Positions 35,215-44,528 of a DNA stretch of 64,000 nucleotides are shown one piece after another. The notes under the pieces are model-generated. The model made no database searches. It was given only the letters and a program-made list of their open reading frames with translations, and was not told the origin of the DNA. Made by a program: the position numbers and the translations under genes. Source of the DNA: an uncultured Granulosicoccaceae bacterium (GTDB lineage: Bacteria > Pseudomonadota > Gammaproteobacteria > Granulosicoccales > Granulosicoccaceae); the NCBI GenBank assembly GCA_937930305.1, contig CALGLE010000007.1, positions 62,001-126,000 of the forward strand, written 5' to 3'. The stretch's first letter is position 1. Each line of letters starts with the position of its first letter.

Positions 35215-36185
35215 ATTCTCAATATAAACTGCAAACAATACTGTTGCACAAAGCGCTGAGTGACATCGATAAATCGCTACCTGAAACCGCGATCCTAGAG
35301 CCATTGTTCCCTGGCAGCCTCACTCTCAGGCAAGCCCGCCTAAGCACTCAAAAAATAAGTGATGAAATTGGTGAGTTCCAGCGCCAGCACACAAACACAA
35401 ACACAAACACAAACAAGCAAATCTCACTATTGCCTGATCCGCATGCCTGGTATATCGCTCATCGAGCGGTTCCCGATATTTATTTAGAGCCTGTGAAAGA
35501 TAAACACTTACCGTATATTTTGGTTAGCCACAAATGCGCACTTAACAGCACATCCAATGAACTGGCTAAATTACTCAGCAAACTAGCCCGTAGCCCGTGT
35601 AATTTGTTTGTTATGCAGGAAGGTGAAACTGAGGGCCTGGCCTTCAGTAGATTTCAGCAAAAGCTAAAACAATCAGCCCCGACTATCCAAGGCATTTATT
35701 CAGCGGAAGGAGAAAACGGCGCTAACAAGCTGTCTCTTATTCGGCACGCAAAAACAGTTGTTGGTGAGGGCATCGCAGAAATAGCGGATGCTGTTGCTTT
35801 AGGGGTCCCTAGTGTTTGGTTCCTAGGTGGCAACAAATGGAGCTTAGATAGTCGCACATCAATGGGTGAATCGGAACGATTGCAAAACGCTCAACACGCT
35901 CTGCAACAGTACGCGGTTGATAGATTGAAAAGCTATTCGTTAATAGTGACACTACAAGATTTAGCGACTGAATTGAACAAACCCCTCTCGCCGGCAAGCC
36001 CTTACTCAGAGGACACCTCGAGCCGGGCCATCATGCCACTCGCCCTACCCCAACATACGCTTACTCAGCGGCAAAAACGTGCTCTTGCCGTATCGACTGT
36101 GGTTAGAAAATTCAAAAAATTCCGTGAATCACCCAAGCGTTTCATTCAAGACAGCAAATTTTACTTGTTCAAGGTGTTCAGCTAA
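35211..36185 (+). CDS. Capsule-locus protein of unknown function with (Thr-Asn) repeat
   Basis: This 324-residue protein has no recognised catalytic domain. It starts at GTG 35211 and is translationally coupled to the GT4 gene. A hexanucleotide repeat (ACAAAC, four copies near 35393-35416) encodes alternating Thr-Asn around residues 61-68. The middle (VVGEGIAEIADAVALGVPSVWFLGG) looks like a Rossmann-type strand and loop as in GT-B or pyruvyl-transferase folds. The C-terminus is very basic (KFKKFRESPKRFIQDSKF), a tail style I associate with capsule polymerases and transferases. It may be a divergent transferase. Confidence 0.6.
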   Translation: MNSQYKLQTILLHKALSDIDKSLPETAILEPLFPGSLTLRQARLSTQKISDEIGEFQRQHTNTNTNTNKQISLLPDPHAWYIAHRAVPDIYLEPVKDKHLPYILVSHKCALNSTSNELAKLLSKLARSPCNLFVMQEGETEGLAFSRFQQKLKQSAPTIQGIYSAEGENGANKLSLIRHAKTVVGEGIAEIADAVALGVPSVWFLGGNKWSLDSRTSMGESERLQNAQHALQQYAVDRLKSYSLIVTLQDLATELNKPLSPASPYSEDTSSRAIMPLALPQHTLTQRQKRALAVSTVVRKFKKFRESPKRFIQDSKFYLFKVFS

Positions 36186-36254
36186 TCACAGCCGCACTAG
36201 TGAGTGGGGGCAGTGGCCAGTAGCACGCAAGAAAAAACGTTTTGCTTTAATAAA

Positions 36255-37601
36255 CTAGGCTGAGTGAGCCAAATGTATATGCGACACTGCAGCATTATCA
36301 TTTTCTCTCAGCAACGATTGGTACAGTTCCAGGTGTTGATGATACGGATCACGCCCAGAGTACGAATTCGAAATACGTGAAGCGTATACACGTTGTTCAG
36401 CTCGGTTGTTGAGTGCCCAAAGTATCTGTTCAGCTAATGATTCTTCCCGACGGGCTGAGAAGTGCCGCCCGGTCTCACCGTGGGTGATTTTTTCTGCCAT
36501 GCCGCCAATATCGGAACAGATAACCGGCACACCGTATTTTTTGGCTTCTAAAATTACCACGGGAGAGTTTTCCCACCATACGGAAGGGACGATAACCCAA
36601 TCGGTGGCCGCCATCATAGAAGGCAGTTCTTCTGATGTGTAACGACCCCGTAAACTGACCGAACCGTTTAGAGCAGCGAAATGTTTTTTCACTAGCTGCT
36701 GAAAGTGCTGGCTTTGATGCTCAAGACCACTACCATTAATGGATAAATTTATCTTCTCTCTGTCCTGCTTTGATAACAACCTCATCGCTTTTAACAATAC
36801 ATCGATACCTTTGAATCTATTGATTTGGCCAAAAAACGCCAAGTTAAGTCGGTCATTGGTATCAATAGCCTTCTCTATGGTGCCTTTCTCGGCATTGACT
36901 TGTTTACTCTCGTCTTCGGTGTCCAGTAAGTTCTCAATCACCGTAACTCGACTCTCTTTAATACCCCAATCAATGTAACGCTTAGCCAGAAAGTGACTGG
37001 GCGCAATGAACTGATCAACCACATCGAAATGTGATTGGATGAATTGTTTTCTTAAAAAGAAATCCTGCGGTGTTTTATTCGCAAAGCAGCGAGAACAACT
37101 GGATGGGGAGGATTCGTGACATAGCATCGGTTGTGCCGTTGGTTTAGCATCATCCACTCGTTTTACCATCTGGCCTTCGTTATTGCAGATGGCCATGTAC
37201 TCGTGCAACGTCACCACAATTTTTATAGAAGGATCAAAATTGCGAACCTCACTGATAAGCTCTAAGCCCAGTTGAAAATAGTGATGGAAATGTACCACTT
37301 GGGGTTTTTGCTTAGACAGAAATTCACGAAAATCTCGCCATACTCTGGCTTTATCGGGTTGAGAAAAACGAAACCAATCTGGCATGGTGCTGTAAAACAA
37401 CACCTCGCCTGGGCGTCCGGTTCCACCAAACGGAGTGCCGCCATGAATAAGATCCGTTTCACCATGTCGAGCAAAATACACACTGGCATGCCCATCAGCT
37501 TTTAATGCTTCGTGCAAACGATAGGAAGCAATTTCAGCTCCTCCCGCATTGAAGTCTGGATGGCCATGTGACACAGTCAAAATACGCAGTGAATTATCCA
37601 T
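36255..37601 (-). CDS. GT4 family glycosyltransferase
   Basis: This 448-residue GT-B enzyme begins with the Gly-rich acceptor loop VSHGHPDFNAGGAEIASYRL at 10-29. It has a Cys-rich insert (HESSPSSCSRCFANKTP) seen in many bacterial GT4s that start ILTVSH. The C-terminal donor domain contains LAFFGQINRFKGIDVLLKAM, SVWWENSPVVILEAKKYGVPVICSD and GGMAEKI, with the EX7E pattern. It is the last gene of a long minus-strand unit that begins at kpsT, and its start overlaps the upstream GT2 gene by 8 bp. Confidence 0.88.
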   Translation of the reverse strand: MDNSLRILTVSHGHPDFNAGGAEIASYRLHEALKADGHASVYFARHGETDLIHGGTPFGGTGRPGEVLFYSTMPDWFRFSQPDKARVWRDFREFLSKQKPQVVHFHHYFQLGLELISEVRNFDPSIKIVVTLHEYMAICNNEGQMVKRVDDAKPTAQPMLCHESSPSSCSRCFANKTPQDFFLRKQFIQSHFDVVDQFIAPSHFLAKRYIDWGIKESRVTVIENLLDTEDESKQVNAEKGTIEKAIDTNDRLNLAFFGQINRFKGIDVLLKAMRLLSKQDREKINLSINGSGLEHQSQHFQQLVKKHFAALNGSVSLRGRYTSEELPSMMAATDWVIVPSVWWENSPVVILEAKKYGVPVICSDIGGMAEKITHGETGRHFSARREESLAEQILWALNNRAEQRVYASRISNSYSGRDPYHQHLELYQSLLRENDNAAVSHIHLAHSA

Positions 37602-39045
37602 AGGCCACCTCCAACTGTGTTTCTTGCTTCATACTGACAATGTCGGAATGCCACTTACCGTGGTGTTGCCAGCAATTAAAATACGTCACTTCTTGCTTCC
37701 AGCGATCCGCTGCCACTAAAGATTGCGAAAGCCGTTCTAAATGAAACAATTGAACCGCTGGGGCAAGCTGGACCGTTAGCCCTTGACGACGAGCAGCCAA
37801 ACACAAATCTGAATCTTCAAAGTCACCTAAAATATACTGCTCGTTCAAGCCTTGCAGGCTAGTGTAGTTTTCTCGCGTCATCAACAAACAAGCACCCGTA
37901 ACCGCTTCTCTTGGCACTAAGGAAGCCTCATCATGAAAGACGTCTAATGGCATACCTTTGCCAGGATGAATATTGGTCCAAAGATCGTTCATAAATGGGG
38001 ATGCGAAGAATTTCATTCCATCGTGTTGAACTGTGCTGTCTTCGTATAACAGGCGAGCACCTGTGATACTGGTGGCGAGACTATCGCCTACTGTGTCTAA
38101 CATGAGTCGTAACCAACCCGGAGCAGCAGGCATAACATCAGAATTCAACAGCAACACATTTACCCCACGAGCATGTGATACACCAATGTTGTTGGCACCG
38201 GCATAGCCCATGTTTCTTTCGAGGAACAGCACACGAAATGGTATGGGATAAATTCTAGACAGTGCGTCACAGCTCATTCTAACTTCTGCCAAAAGACGCG
38301 GATCGTCAATCACGTAGATCAATTCATGTCGACCCATATCGGGGTCCCTTATGAATGAACTTAATTGATATTCAATGAAATCATAACGCCCATAGATAGG
38401 AACGATGATAGACACATCCGGTTCAGCGATGGCCAACTGTTTGTTGTAATGCTGCTCTTCAACCGTTGGCCATTGCACATCGCGCGATTGCCAAATGGCT
38501 TGAACGGCCGGACCAAATAACGTATCAAACATGTCTCGCTTTGCATCAGACTCTGCCGGTACTTTGGCTAGAATTTTTTGAACATGTTGCAATGGTTGAT
38601 TATTTGAGTCTGTCCAAGTCAATTTCTGATCGATGACTTTCCCGTTCCGTAAACGCAGTCTTAAACCTACAGGCTCACATGAGGTATTACCGTCCTTTGG
38701 GTATTTTGCATAAACCGAAAAACCTGCTGGCAATTGATTTGGGCCACGCGCGGATATACCGAACAGGGTGTTGCTCGAAAAGCGCACCATATTTGGCATT
38801 AAATCCAAGCACTGCCCATCATCAAGCAATAGCTCTAAACCAGTCAGTTTGCCCTTTAAGTCAATGATATTACCCGACACATACACGCCCTGACCAGCGA
38901 TGTGAACCACATGTTTAGGTTTAACTGACGGACGAATTTTTAAACGAAACGCAGCTCGTCGAGCAGCGATATTCCAACGCCGGGATCGTTGTTCACCGAC
39001 AAGTTTCTTTATTCGACGATAAGCTTTTTTATTGAGTGAACCCAT
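37594..39045 (-). CDS. GT2 family glycosyltransferase with N-terminal beta domain
   Basis: This 483-residue protein has a basic N-terminus (about 1-40), then a beta-rich module (45-150). The GT-A domain begins near residue 210: VSIIVPIYGRYDFIEYQL, IYVIDDPRL, NMGYAGANNIG, VLLLNSDVMP (metal-binding region), GACLLMTRENYTSLQGLNE and GDFEDSDLCLAARRQG. The pattern is typical of rhamnosyl or galactofuranosyl-type GT2 enzymes, but the sugar cannot be determined. It sits between the sulfotransferase and GT4 genes, spaced 12 bp and overlapping respectively. Confidence 0.87.
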   Translation of the reverse strand: MGSLNKKAYRRIKKLVGEQRSRRWNIAARRAAFRLKIRPSVKPKHVVHIAGQGVYVSGNIIDLKGKLTGLELLLDDGQCLDLMPNMVRFSSNTLFGISARGPNQLPAGFSVYAKYPKDGNTSCEPVGLRLRLRNGKVIDQKLTWTDSNNQPLQHVQKILAKVPAESDAKRDMFDTLFGPAVQAIWQSRDVQWPTVEEQHYNKQLAIAEPDVSIIVPIYGRYDFIEYQLSSFIRDPDMGRHELIYVIDDPRLLAEVRMSCDALSRIYPIPFRVLFLERNMGYAGANNIGVSHARGVNVLLLNSDVMPAAPGWLRLMLDTVGDSLATSITGARLLYEDSTVQHDGMKFFASPFMNDLWTNIHPGKGMPLDVFHDEASLVPREAVTGACLLMTRENYTSLQGLNEQYILGDFEDSDLCLAARRQGLTVQLAPAVQLFHLERLSQSLVAADRWKQEVTYFNCWQHHGKWHSDIVSMKQETQLEVAYG

Positions 39046-39057
39046 CGAATTAGGAAC

Positions 39058-39915
39058 CTAAACCGCGTAGCCTAACTGGGAAAGCTCGTTACCAATTTGA
39101 TTAGCAAATATGTCTTGTACTTCATCACTGAGCTCATCTCGCCAGCGCTCTACTGATGTAGAAGCATCCGAACTAGTCATATGAATTTTACGAATAGACT
39201 TATCTTTGGATACCCCTTTCGTGTTCAGAGATACGCCTAACCATTCTGACAAACGCTTCACCGTCGCATCTTCGTTTCGAATTAAGTCTTCATAACGAAT
39301 CGCAATGCGCCGGTCGTTTTCATCAAATTCGATCATATGCTGCATGAATTGCTGGCGGTTTTTGCACATTTTCTGGGCGTATGACACGTCGTTATCATCT
39401 TCCAACCAGCCAAAGGAATGAAAACCACGCTTCGCGTTAAAACTCTTTATTGACACCATTTCATCGCGCGGATCTCGAAGTAGAAAAATGTTTTTCGCTT
39501 TTAAAATCTGATTGGCCGTGTTGGCCACATAGGGCGGGACTTTCTCAGCGTAAAATCCTAAGCAATCCGGTGCTAGTCCACTTTTGTCACGCATTTCTGC
39601 AGAGAAATTATTCCATAGTGAAACAAAAGCACGCTCAGACAACCTCTCACGATCAATCAGTTCAACTCGACCATAGGGAAGGCAACCCACCATCCGCTGT
39701 TTGCCACGGAACAGTACATCGTTGTCCCAAGGCTCATCCACCTTAGCTGGTAAACTTAAGACACGAGACATATTGTAAACGTAAGCTAAATACCGATGTT
39801 CAAACGGGTACTGTCTCTCAAAACAGATTTGACCGCTCGAGCCGAGAATTTGCATCAACAGAGTAGACCCTGTTCTGCCAAATGTTCGAATCATAACCGG
39901 TACCAATGTGTCCAC
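39058..39915 (-). CDS. PAPS-dependent sulfotransferase family protein
   Basis: This 285-residue protein matches the P-loop-like sulfotransferase fold: the 5'-phosphosulfate loop RTFGRTGSTLL at 10-20 and the 3'-phosphate segment LLRDPRDEMVS at 145-155, followed by IAIRYEDLI and a C-terminal SVERWRDELS. These enzymes transfer sulfate from PAPS to hydroxyls of sugars or lipids. Its place inside the capsule operon suggests the exported polysaccharide is sulfated. PAPS synthesis genes are not in the window. Confidence 0.82.
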   Translation of the reverse strand: MDTLVPVMIRTFGRTGSTLLMQILGSSGQICFERQYPFEHRYLAYVYNMSRVLSLPAKVDEPWDNDVLFRGKQRMVGCLPYGRVELIDRERLSERAFVSLWNNFSAEMRDKSGLAPDCLGFYAEKVPPYVANTANQILKAKNIFLLRDPRDEMVSIKSFNAKRGFHSFGWLEDDNDVSYAQKMCKNRQQFMQHMIEFDENDRRIAIRYEDLIRNEDATVKRLSEWLGVSLNTKGVSKDKSIRKIHMTSSDASTSVERWRDELSDEVQDIFANQIGNELSQLGYAV

Positions 39916-40061
39916 AGATTGCCTCTCAGCTATTACTATTTATTCTCGCCAAGAAAATGCCGTATTTTAAAAAACAGGCTACATTTAAAGGCATGTGTGG
40001 AATGGGGAGCAAAAATCACGCCTGTACATAAGTGTGGATAAAGAAGAAATTGGCTACTTTT

Positions 40062-40745
40062 TCAAGTTAGCATCCATAGCAAAGCCATGGCCATGAGAAC
40101 ACCTAATATCAAATCCCTGATAAGAGCAATTCGGTTACTACGACCCTCATCTTGGGTATTTTCTTCAATAACAGGTAGAACAGATTCAGGCTTTTCTTGT
40201 GCCGTATTGAGTATGTCGCCTAACTGATCCATGGGTATCTCGGCAGCTATTGCATAGGCTAAAAAAGAGTTCACCACTTTCTCACCACCATCACCAGGGT
40301 TCTGACGAATCATGTTAGTCAACGCATTCAGAGCAGGAAGGCTTAGACCTAATTCGCGCGCGATTTTCCTCGCGTGTGCCATGTCGTGTTCTAAATTAGT
40401 CAGCTCCTGCAATTGCATCTGAAATTTCGTTTTTACTGATTCTTCAACGTAGCCTCCACCTATCTCGGATAAGCAGGAAAGCATTAGCTGTTCTTGCTCC
40501 TTGGTCCGAGCGTTAAACCCCATTTCAATTAAAACGGTTAGGGTTTGAGTAGGCACTCCCATTGCAATGAGATTTTCCCTTAAATTGTGCATCTCATTGT
40601 GCAAAGCACAAAATTCTTTAATACTGCTGCGCACAATATTTTCGTCTGATGAATTCAATCCATCAGATTCTGACGCACCATCTGATTCAAGTAAATCATG
40701 GTTGTCTTGTGAACTTATTATTCGTAGTGCATTGCTAGAAGACAC
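40062..40745 (-). CDS. Capsule-operon protein with C-terminal membrane anchor and internal repeat
   Basis: This 227-residue protein matches no family I know. Residues 1-40 are acidic, Ser-rich and probably disordered. Two similar helical units follow: one from LHNEMHNLRENLIAMGV (48-64) and one from LEHDMAHARKIARELGL (118-134), each followed by a T-L-x-x-L- or A-L-N-A-L-type helix. A single hydrophobic segment at about 208-226 ends the chain, so the bulk should face the cytoplasm. It lies 15 bp after kpsD, within the export gene block, and may assemble or tether the biosynthetic enzymes at the membrane. That role is speculation. Confidence 0.65.
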   Translation of the reverse strand: MSSSNALRIISSQDNHDLLESDGASESDGLNSSDENIVRSSIKEFCALHNEMHNLRENLIAMGVPTQTLTVLIEMGFNARTKEQEQLMLSCLSEIGGGYVEESVKTKFQMQLQELTNLEHDMAHARKIARELGLSLPALNALTNMIRQNPGDGGEKVVNSFLAYAIAAEIPMDQLGDILNTAQEKPESVLPVIEENTQDEGRSNRIALIRDLILGVLMAMALLWMLT

Positions 40746-40760
40746 TGAACAAGACCTCAG

Positions 40761-42422
40761 TTATAACGTTAGTGCAACGGAGGCCGCTACTGCCACTTTG
40801 TAAATAATGTCAACAATAGTGGAAGCTATCTGCAGGTTTTTAACAGGTACTTTTGGCAGAACGATAATTTCATCTCCACGCAACACCCTTGGATTACGAC
40901 CACTGGAAACTTCCCCATTGGCGTGCAACAGTACAACTTTTTCTGTCAATGCCTGCGGGGTAAAACCACCCGATCGTTCAATGTAATCCAAAGCTCGCTG
41001 CCCTGGTTTATGCAACATCGCTTGGGATACCAACACTTCACCGCTAAGCAGAATGGAATCGTTCTTAGAAGGAATAGAAATAGTATCCCCTTGCTGTAAA
41101 AGTACATCAGCAATTTTTCCTGCGTTTGCTACAACCAGCCGGCCACTTGGATTTACATTTCTGGCTCGTTTGACAAACTGGCCTATGAGTTCCGCTTCTT
41201 TTGTTCGTATAACTGATTCATTATCAGTTTGAGACGATGCAGTTAAATAAGTCGCCTCAAGACGCTGTAATCGTTCCTCCAGAGCAAGCTTTTGGCGATT
41301 TGCAATCGTTTTACGGCGTAAACTGATCGATCCGATATCAGCTAACTCGGTGTTCACTTCAATAAAATCTAAAACTGCATTCAACCGGGTTCCTACTGGT
41401 ACTGTGTACTGCGAAGGGCCTCGATGTGCACCTTCTACTGAAACAACAATAACCTCATCCTGTTGATCAGCTCTAAAATGCACTACGTCGCCGTTTCTTA
41501 GTAAGACATTACGAAATTTTTCTATCGGTAAATACCTTGCGAATGGCTTGCTGTCTCGGTATCCCGAAATACCGGCGTAATTTACATTAACTTGCAACTG
41601 TGCATAAGCCATTAATTCTTGCCCAGACATTGTGGGCTCTAGAAACTCAAAGGCCGCGGGGTTGGCGGCATCTCCATCGGTCATCACTACATTGCCACGC
41701 TTACCTACCACGATAGTGTCACCATCTTGAAATTGCACATCAGAGACAATGCCACGCAATAAGAAACTGTAAAGATCGATGTCGGCAATTAGTTTGGATT
41801 GGCGCATCACCTGAATATTACGATAGCTGCCTCGTGCCGCATCAATACCCCCTGCACGGTCTAAAAAATACAAGGGCGAATTAGATGGTACTCCGGCAAA
41901 TCGTCCAGGGTTGGTAACAAATCCCGTTACAAAAACCGCTACTGGCTGCGAATTGTTCAAGCTGGTATAAACCTTCACATTATCAGTGAATATTTTTCCA
42001 ACAGCTTGGCTCACACGTCCGTTCAGCCCAGAGTTAGTGGTTCCTGCCACTTTTATCGGCCCAACAGAGGGAATAAAGATATTACCTTGCGGGTCAACGA
42101 CCAGTCGATCATTGAACTCTGTCGCCCCCCAAATCCTCACACTAACCGAATCTCCACTTTGCACGACATAATTTGGGTTTAGTCCGTCCTCACCATCGCT
42201 ACTGAATCCCCCTTGAAACAAGGCAGAGCCAAATGGAGCAATACCTTGTAGTGAAGAAGATTGCGCATTCGCGTTTCTTTGCTGCAGAATGGTTGCCGCT
42301 TCCTCCACTGGAACTTGTGAGTCCAGTTCGGAACCACTAAGTGACTGTGCGGGTGCGGAGGCGCTTGCGAACCAGCCAGTTAACAAGATTCCTATCGTTA
42401 AAATCAACTTGATGTTTTTCAT
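40761..42422 (-). CDS. kpsD: Polysaccharide export outer-membrane protein KpsD/Wza type
   Basis: This periplasmic and outer-membrane export component has 553 residues from ATG 42422; E. coli KpsD has 558. The start follows AGGAGA and opens a signal peptide ending near ASASAPAQS; a longer frame to 42470 lacks this. The Poly_export domain is visible (NYVVQSGDSVSVRIWGATEF, VVDPQGNIFIPSVGPIKVAG), followed by SLBB-like repeats (VFVTGFVTNPGRF, VVSVEGAHRGPSQYTV, ILLSGEVLVSQAML). It follows kpsE by 14 bp. Confidence 0.92.
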   Translation of the reverse strand: MKNIKLILTIGILLTGWFASASAPAQSLSGSELDSQVPVEEAATILQQRNANAQSSSLQGIAPFGSALFQGGFSSDGEDGLNPNYVVQSGDSVSVRIWGATEFNDRLVVDPQGNIFIPSVGPIKVAGTTNSGLNGRVSQAVGKIFTDNVKVYTSLNNSQPVAVFVTGFVTNPGRFAGVPSNSPLYFLDRAGGIDAARGSYRNIQVMRQSKLIADIDLYSFLLRGIVSDVQFQDGDTIVVGKRGNVVMTDGDAANPAAFEFLEPTMSGQELMAYAQLQVNVNYAGISGYRDSKPFARYLPIEKFRNVLLRNGDVVHFRADQQDEVIVVSVEGAHRGPSQYTVPVGTRLNAVLDFIEVNTELADIGSISLRRKTIANRQKLALEERLQRLEATYLTASSQTDNESVIRTKEAELIGQFVKRARNVNPSGRLVVANAGKIADVLLQQGDTISIPSKNDSILLSGEVLVSQAMLHKPGQRALDYIERSGGFTPQALTEKVVLLHANGEVSSGRNPRVLRGDEIIVLPKVPVKNLQIASTIVDIIYKVAVAASVALTL

Positions 42423-42436
42423 ATTATTGATTTCTC

Positions 42437-43528
42437 CTAGAGGCGCAGATGATCGCGTAGAGCAGACCACATCAACCCACCAATTAAATAGGCAATAAAG
42501 GCAGAAATGAATACTGTCAGAACTTGATAAAAACGCCGTGGTTCAACCGCTTCATCTGGCAGGCTTGGTTCGATAAACGTGATCAGATATTGTTTTTTTC
42601 TTTGCGCTTCTAATCGCGCCACCTCTAACGACGTTAGTGCTGATGCGTATTGTTGTTGAGCCAATTCCTGATCCAGAACTAACGGTTGGTAAGCATCTAT
42701 CAAGCCACTTAACTCAGCGCCGTTTTTATTACCTGAAACACGTCCTTTTTCTATTTTTAATTGACGCTTCAGCGCATTTTCTTTATTCAACAATGAAACC
42801 ATTTCAGGGGCATTGCGCCTCATATATGCACCTTTTTCGGATAATTCTGTTCGCACTTCAAGTATCTTTTGCTCCATACCAGACACCAACCCCACATAGG
42901 CTTCAGATTCGGCAGCAGGATTCAAAGATTGATTGTCATTGCGAAAGCCACGAATATTATTAGACGCGACCCGTAACTTTTCGCTTGTTCTCTCCACCTC
43001 TTTCTTCGCCACAGATAATGCATCCGCTTCGATTCGATTGGACATTCGATTAACTAAATCCTCACTCAATCTAATGATCAAGTTGGCAAGATCTTGCGAG
43101 AACTGAGCGTCGAATGCATGCACCTTTAGCGTTATCACATCGCTGGCTGTGTCGTGCAATAATTGAACTCGATCACTATAATAATCAAGCAATTCTTCAT
43201 TTGTGGCGTTTTCATCTAAGCGCGCCAAGAAGTCATTCGATTTGTTTGAGTAGTGCGATCGCAATGCAAGACTGTGCTGAATACTAAGCAGCATATCCTG
43301 GGATTTGACATAGTCTGCAACTACCATCACATCTTGACCACCTGACGACATAATGGGAGAAACAAGAAAATCAGCAAGACCACCACCACCACCGCCTGAG
43401 TTAGCAGAACGAATTGAAAACCTCGCTTCTGACACATAGACATCTGATGCTATTGCACCAAAATACAATGATGCGATCAGCGTGGGTATGCCGCATACAA
43501 TTAAAAAACTTCTCAATATGGCATTCAT
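42437..43528 (-). CDS. kpsE: Capsule export inner-membrane protein KpsE
   Basis: This polysaccharide co-polymerase/adaptor of 363 residues links the KpsMT transporter with KpsD. It has an N-terminal membrane helix (about 5-27) and a C-terminal one (about 336-357) bracketing a coiled-coil-rich periplasmic part (for example KKEVERTSEKLRVASNNIRG). After YVSEARFSIRS there is a Gly6 run at 46-51 before LADFL. The EPSLPDEAVEPRRFYQVL segment before the second helix is the usual PCP Pro-rich motif. It lies in the kpsT-kpsF-LysM-kpsE-kpsD block. Confidence 0.92.
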   Translation of the reverse strand: MNAILRSFLIVCGIPTLIASLYFGAIASDVYVSEARFSIRSANSGGGGGGLADFLVSPIMSSGGQDVMVVADYVKSQDMLLSIQHSLALRSHYSNKSNDFLARLDENATNEELLDYYSDRVQLLHDTASDVITLKVHAFDAQFSQDLANLIIRLSEDLVNRMSNRIEADALSVAKKEVERTSEKLRVASNNIRGFRNDNQSLNPAAESEAYVGLVSGMEQKILEVRTELSEKGAYMRRNAPEMVSLLNKENALKRQLKIEKGRVSGNKNGAELSGLIDAYQPLVLDQELAQQQYASALTSLEVARLEAQRKKQYLITFIEPSLPDEAVEPRRFYQVLTVFISAFIAYLIGGLMWSALRDHLRL

Positions 43529-43652
43529 AATCAGGCAGCAAATGTCCGAAGTAATCGGTAATTCATACTAGAGTCTGTCAAGTTTTTACTTTGTGTGTTA
43601 CTTGCCAGATCAAGGTTCACCGCCAATTGGCGAAGGGCTCTGGTATTGAATA

Positions 43653-44486
43653 TCACTGGATTTCAACCGGGACTGGTTGTTCAATAGCGGCCTTAAGCAT
43701 TGATTCAATTATCAGTACTTTCGGCACTCCAAGGTCTTGGCCCCCACTCAAAGTGCGAGCATCTTGAATTCCATTGACCTTAGCTATCTCGCGCCAATTC
43801 TCGCCATGTCCAGTTACTCGCCGAGAGAAGGACCAGAGTGTTTCACCGACCTTTAGCTTCAGTGTCTTATTGTCATAGATGGATTTTTGAGGTGTTACAT
43901 TTGATGTATCACCATCTAAATTGATATGTCGTTTAGCTGTTTCAAATTGTTCTTCTGTAGCCACACCATCCTGGCCTGTTTGAAGCACAGCATTCAAATC
44001 TTCTGATGGATTTGAACCCTCCGTGGAATTTATGAAGTTTGCATCAACTTCAATAACCTCAGTCCCACCAACAACTTCGTTCTTTGATGGTGATGGAATG
44101 CCAACGTTACTTATAAGTTGGGGTTCCATCGCTTCTTTGAGCAATGTTAGCGGAGGTTGAATAACCCATCTTCCTTGATCAATGCGGCAAACTACTTGTT
44201 GAAGGCTTTGTTGATTCAAATCCGTTAGGCGTTTGCATTCACGCCCACTGGCAGACAGGTAATTCCTACCTACTGTTATCGTTCGCAGACCACTTCCTTC
44301 TGAAGTTTCCAATGATAAGGTTTCACCCGGCTGGGCTTCACCTAATCGCTCCGACACATGCAACATATGTTCAGAAGCAGACATTGAAAACACTTCAGAT
44401 GAATACATCTTACTCGGGTTTTGACAACCTACGACGAAAACGGCCATAAGCATCAAACACAGCAGTCTAAGAATCTTATTGTTCAT
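43653..44486 (-). CDS. LysM-domain lipoprotein in the capsule operon
   Basis: The protein starts at ATG 44486, with a lipoprotein signal ending FVVGC (Cys21), 277 residues. Residues around 45-85 (HVSERLGEAQPGETLSLET and ITVGRNYLSASGRECKR) resemble the C-terminal part of 17-kDa/common-antigen-like outer-membrane lipoproteins. An acidic linker follows. Near 215-260 there is a LysM-like domain (LKVGETLWSFSRRVTGHGENW, REIAKVNGIQDARTL). It therefore appears to be membrane-anchored and able to bind peptidoglycan. It sits between kpsF and kpsE, a position with no counterpart in E. coli group 2 capsule loci. Confidence 0.75.
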   Translation of the reverse strand: MNNKILRLLCLMLMAVFVVGCQNPSKMYSSEVFSMSASEHMLHVSERLGEAQPGETLSLETSEGSGLRTITVGRNYLSASGRECKRLTDLNQQSLQQVVCRIDQGRWVIQPPLTLLKEAMEPQLISNVGIPSPSKNEVVGGTEVIEVDANFINSTEGSNPSEDLNAVLQTGQDGVATEEQFETAKRHINLDGDTSNVTPQKSIYDNKTLKLKVGETLWSFSRRVTGHGENWREIAKVNGIQDARTLSGGQDLGVPKVLIIESMLKAAIEQPVPVEIQ

Positions 44487-44528
44487 GAATGCATACATGC
44501 AAGTTATGTGCGACAAATCGCAAAAAAA

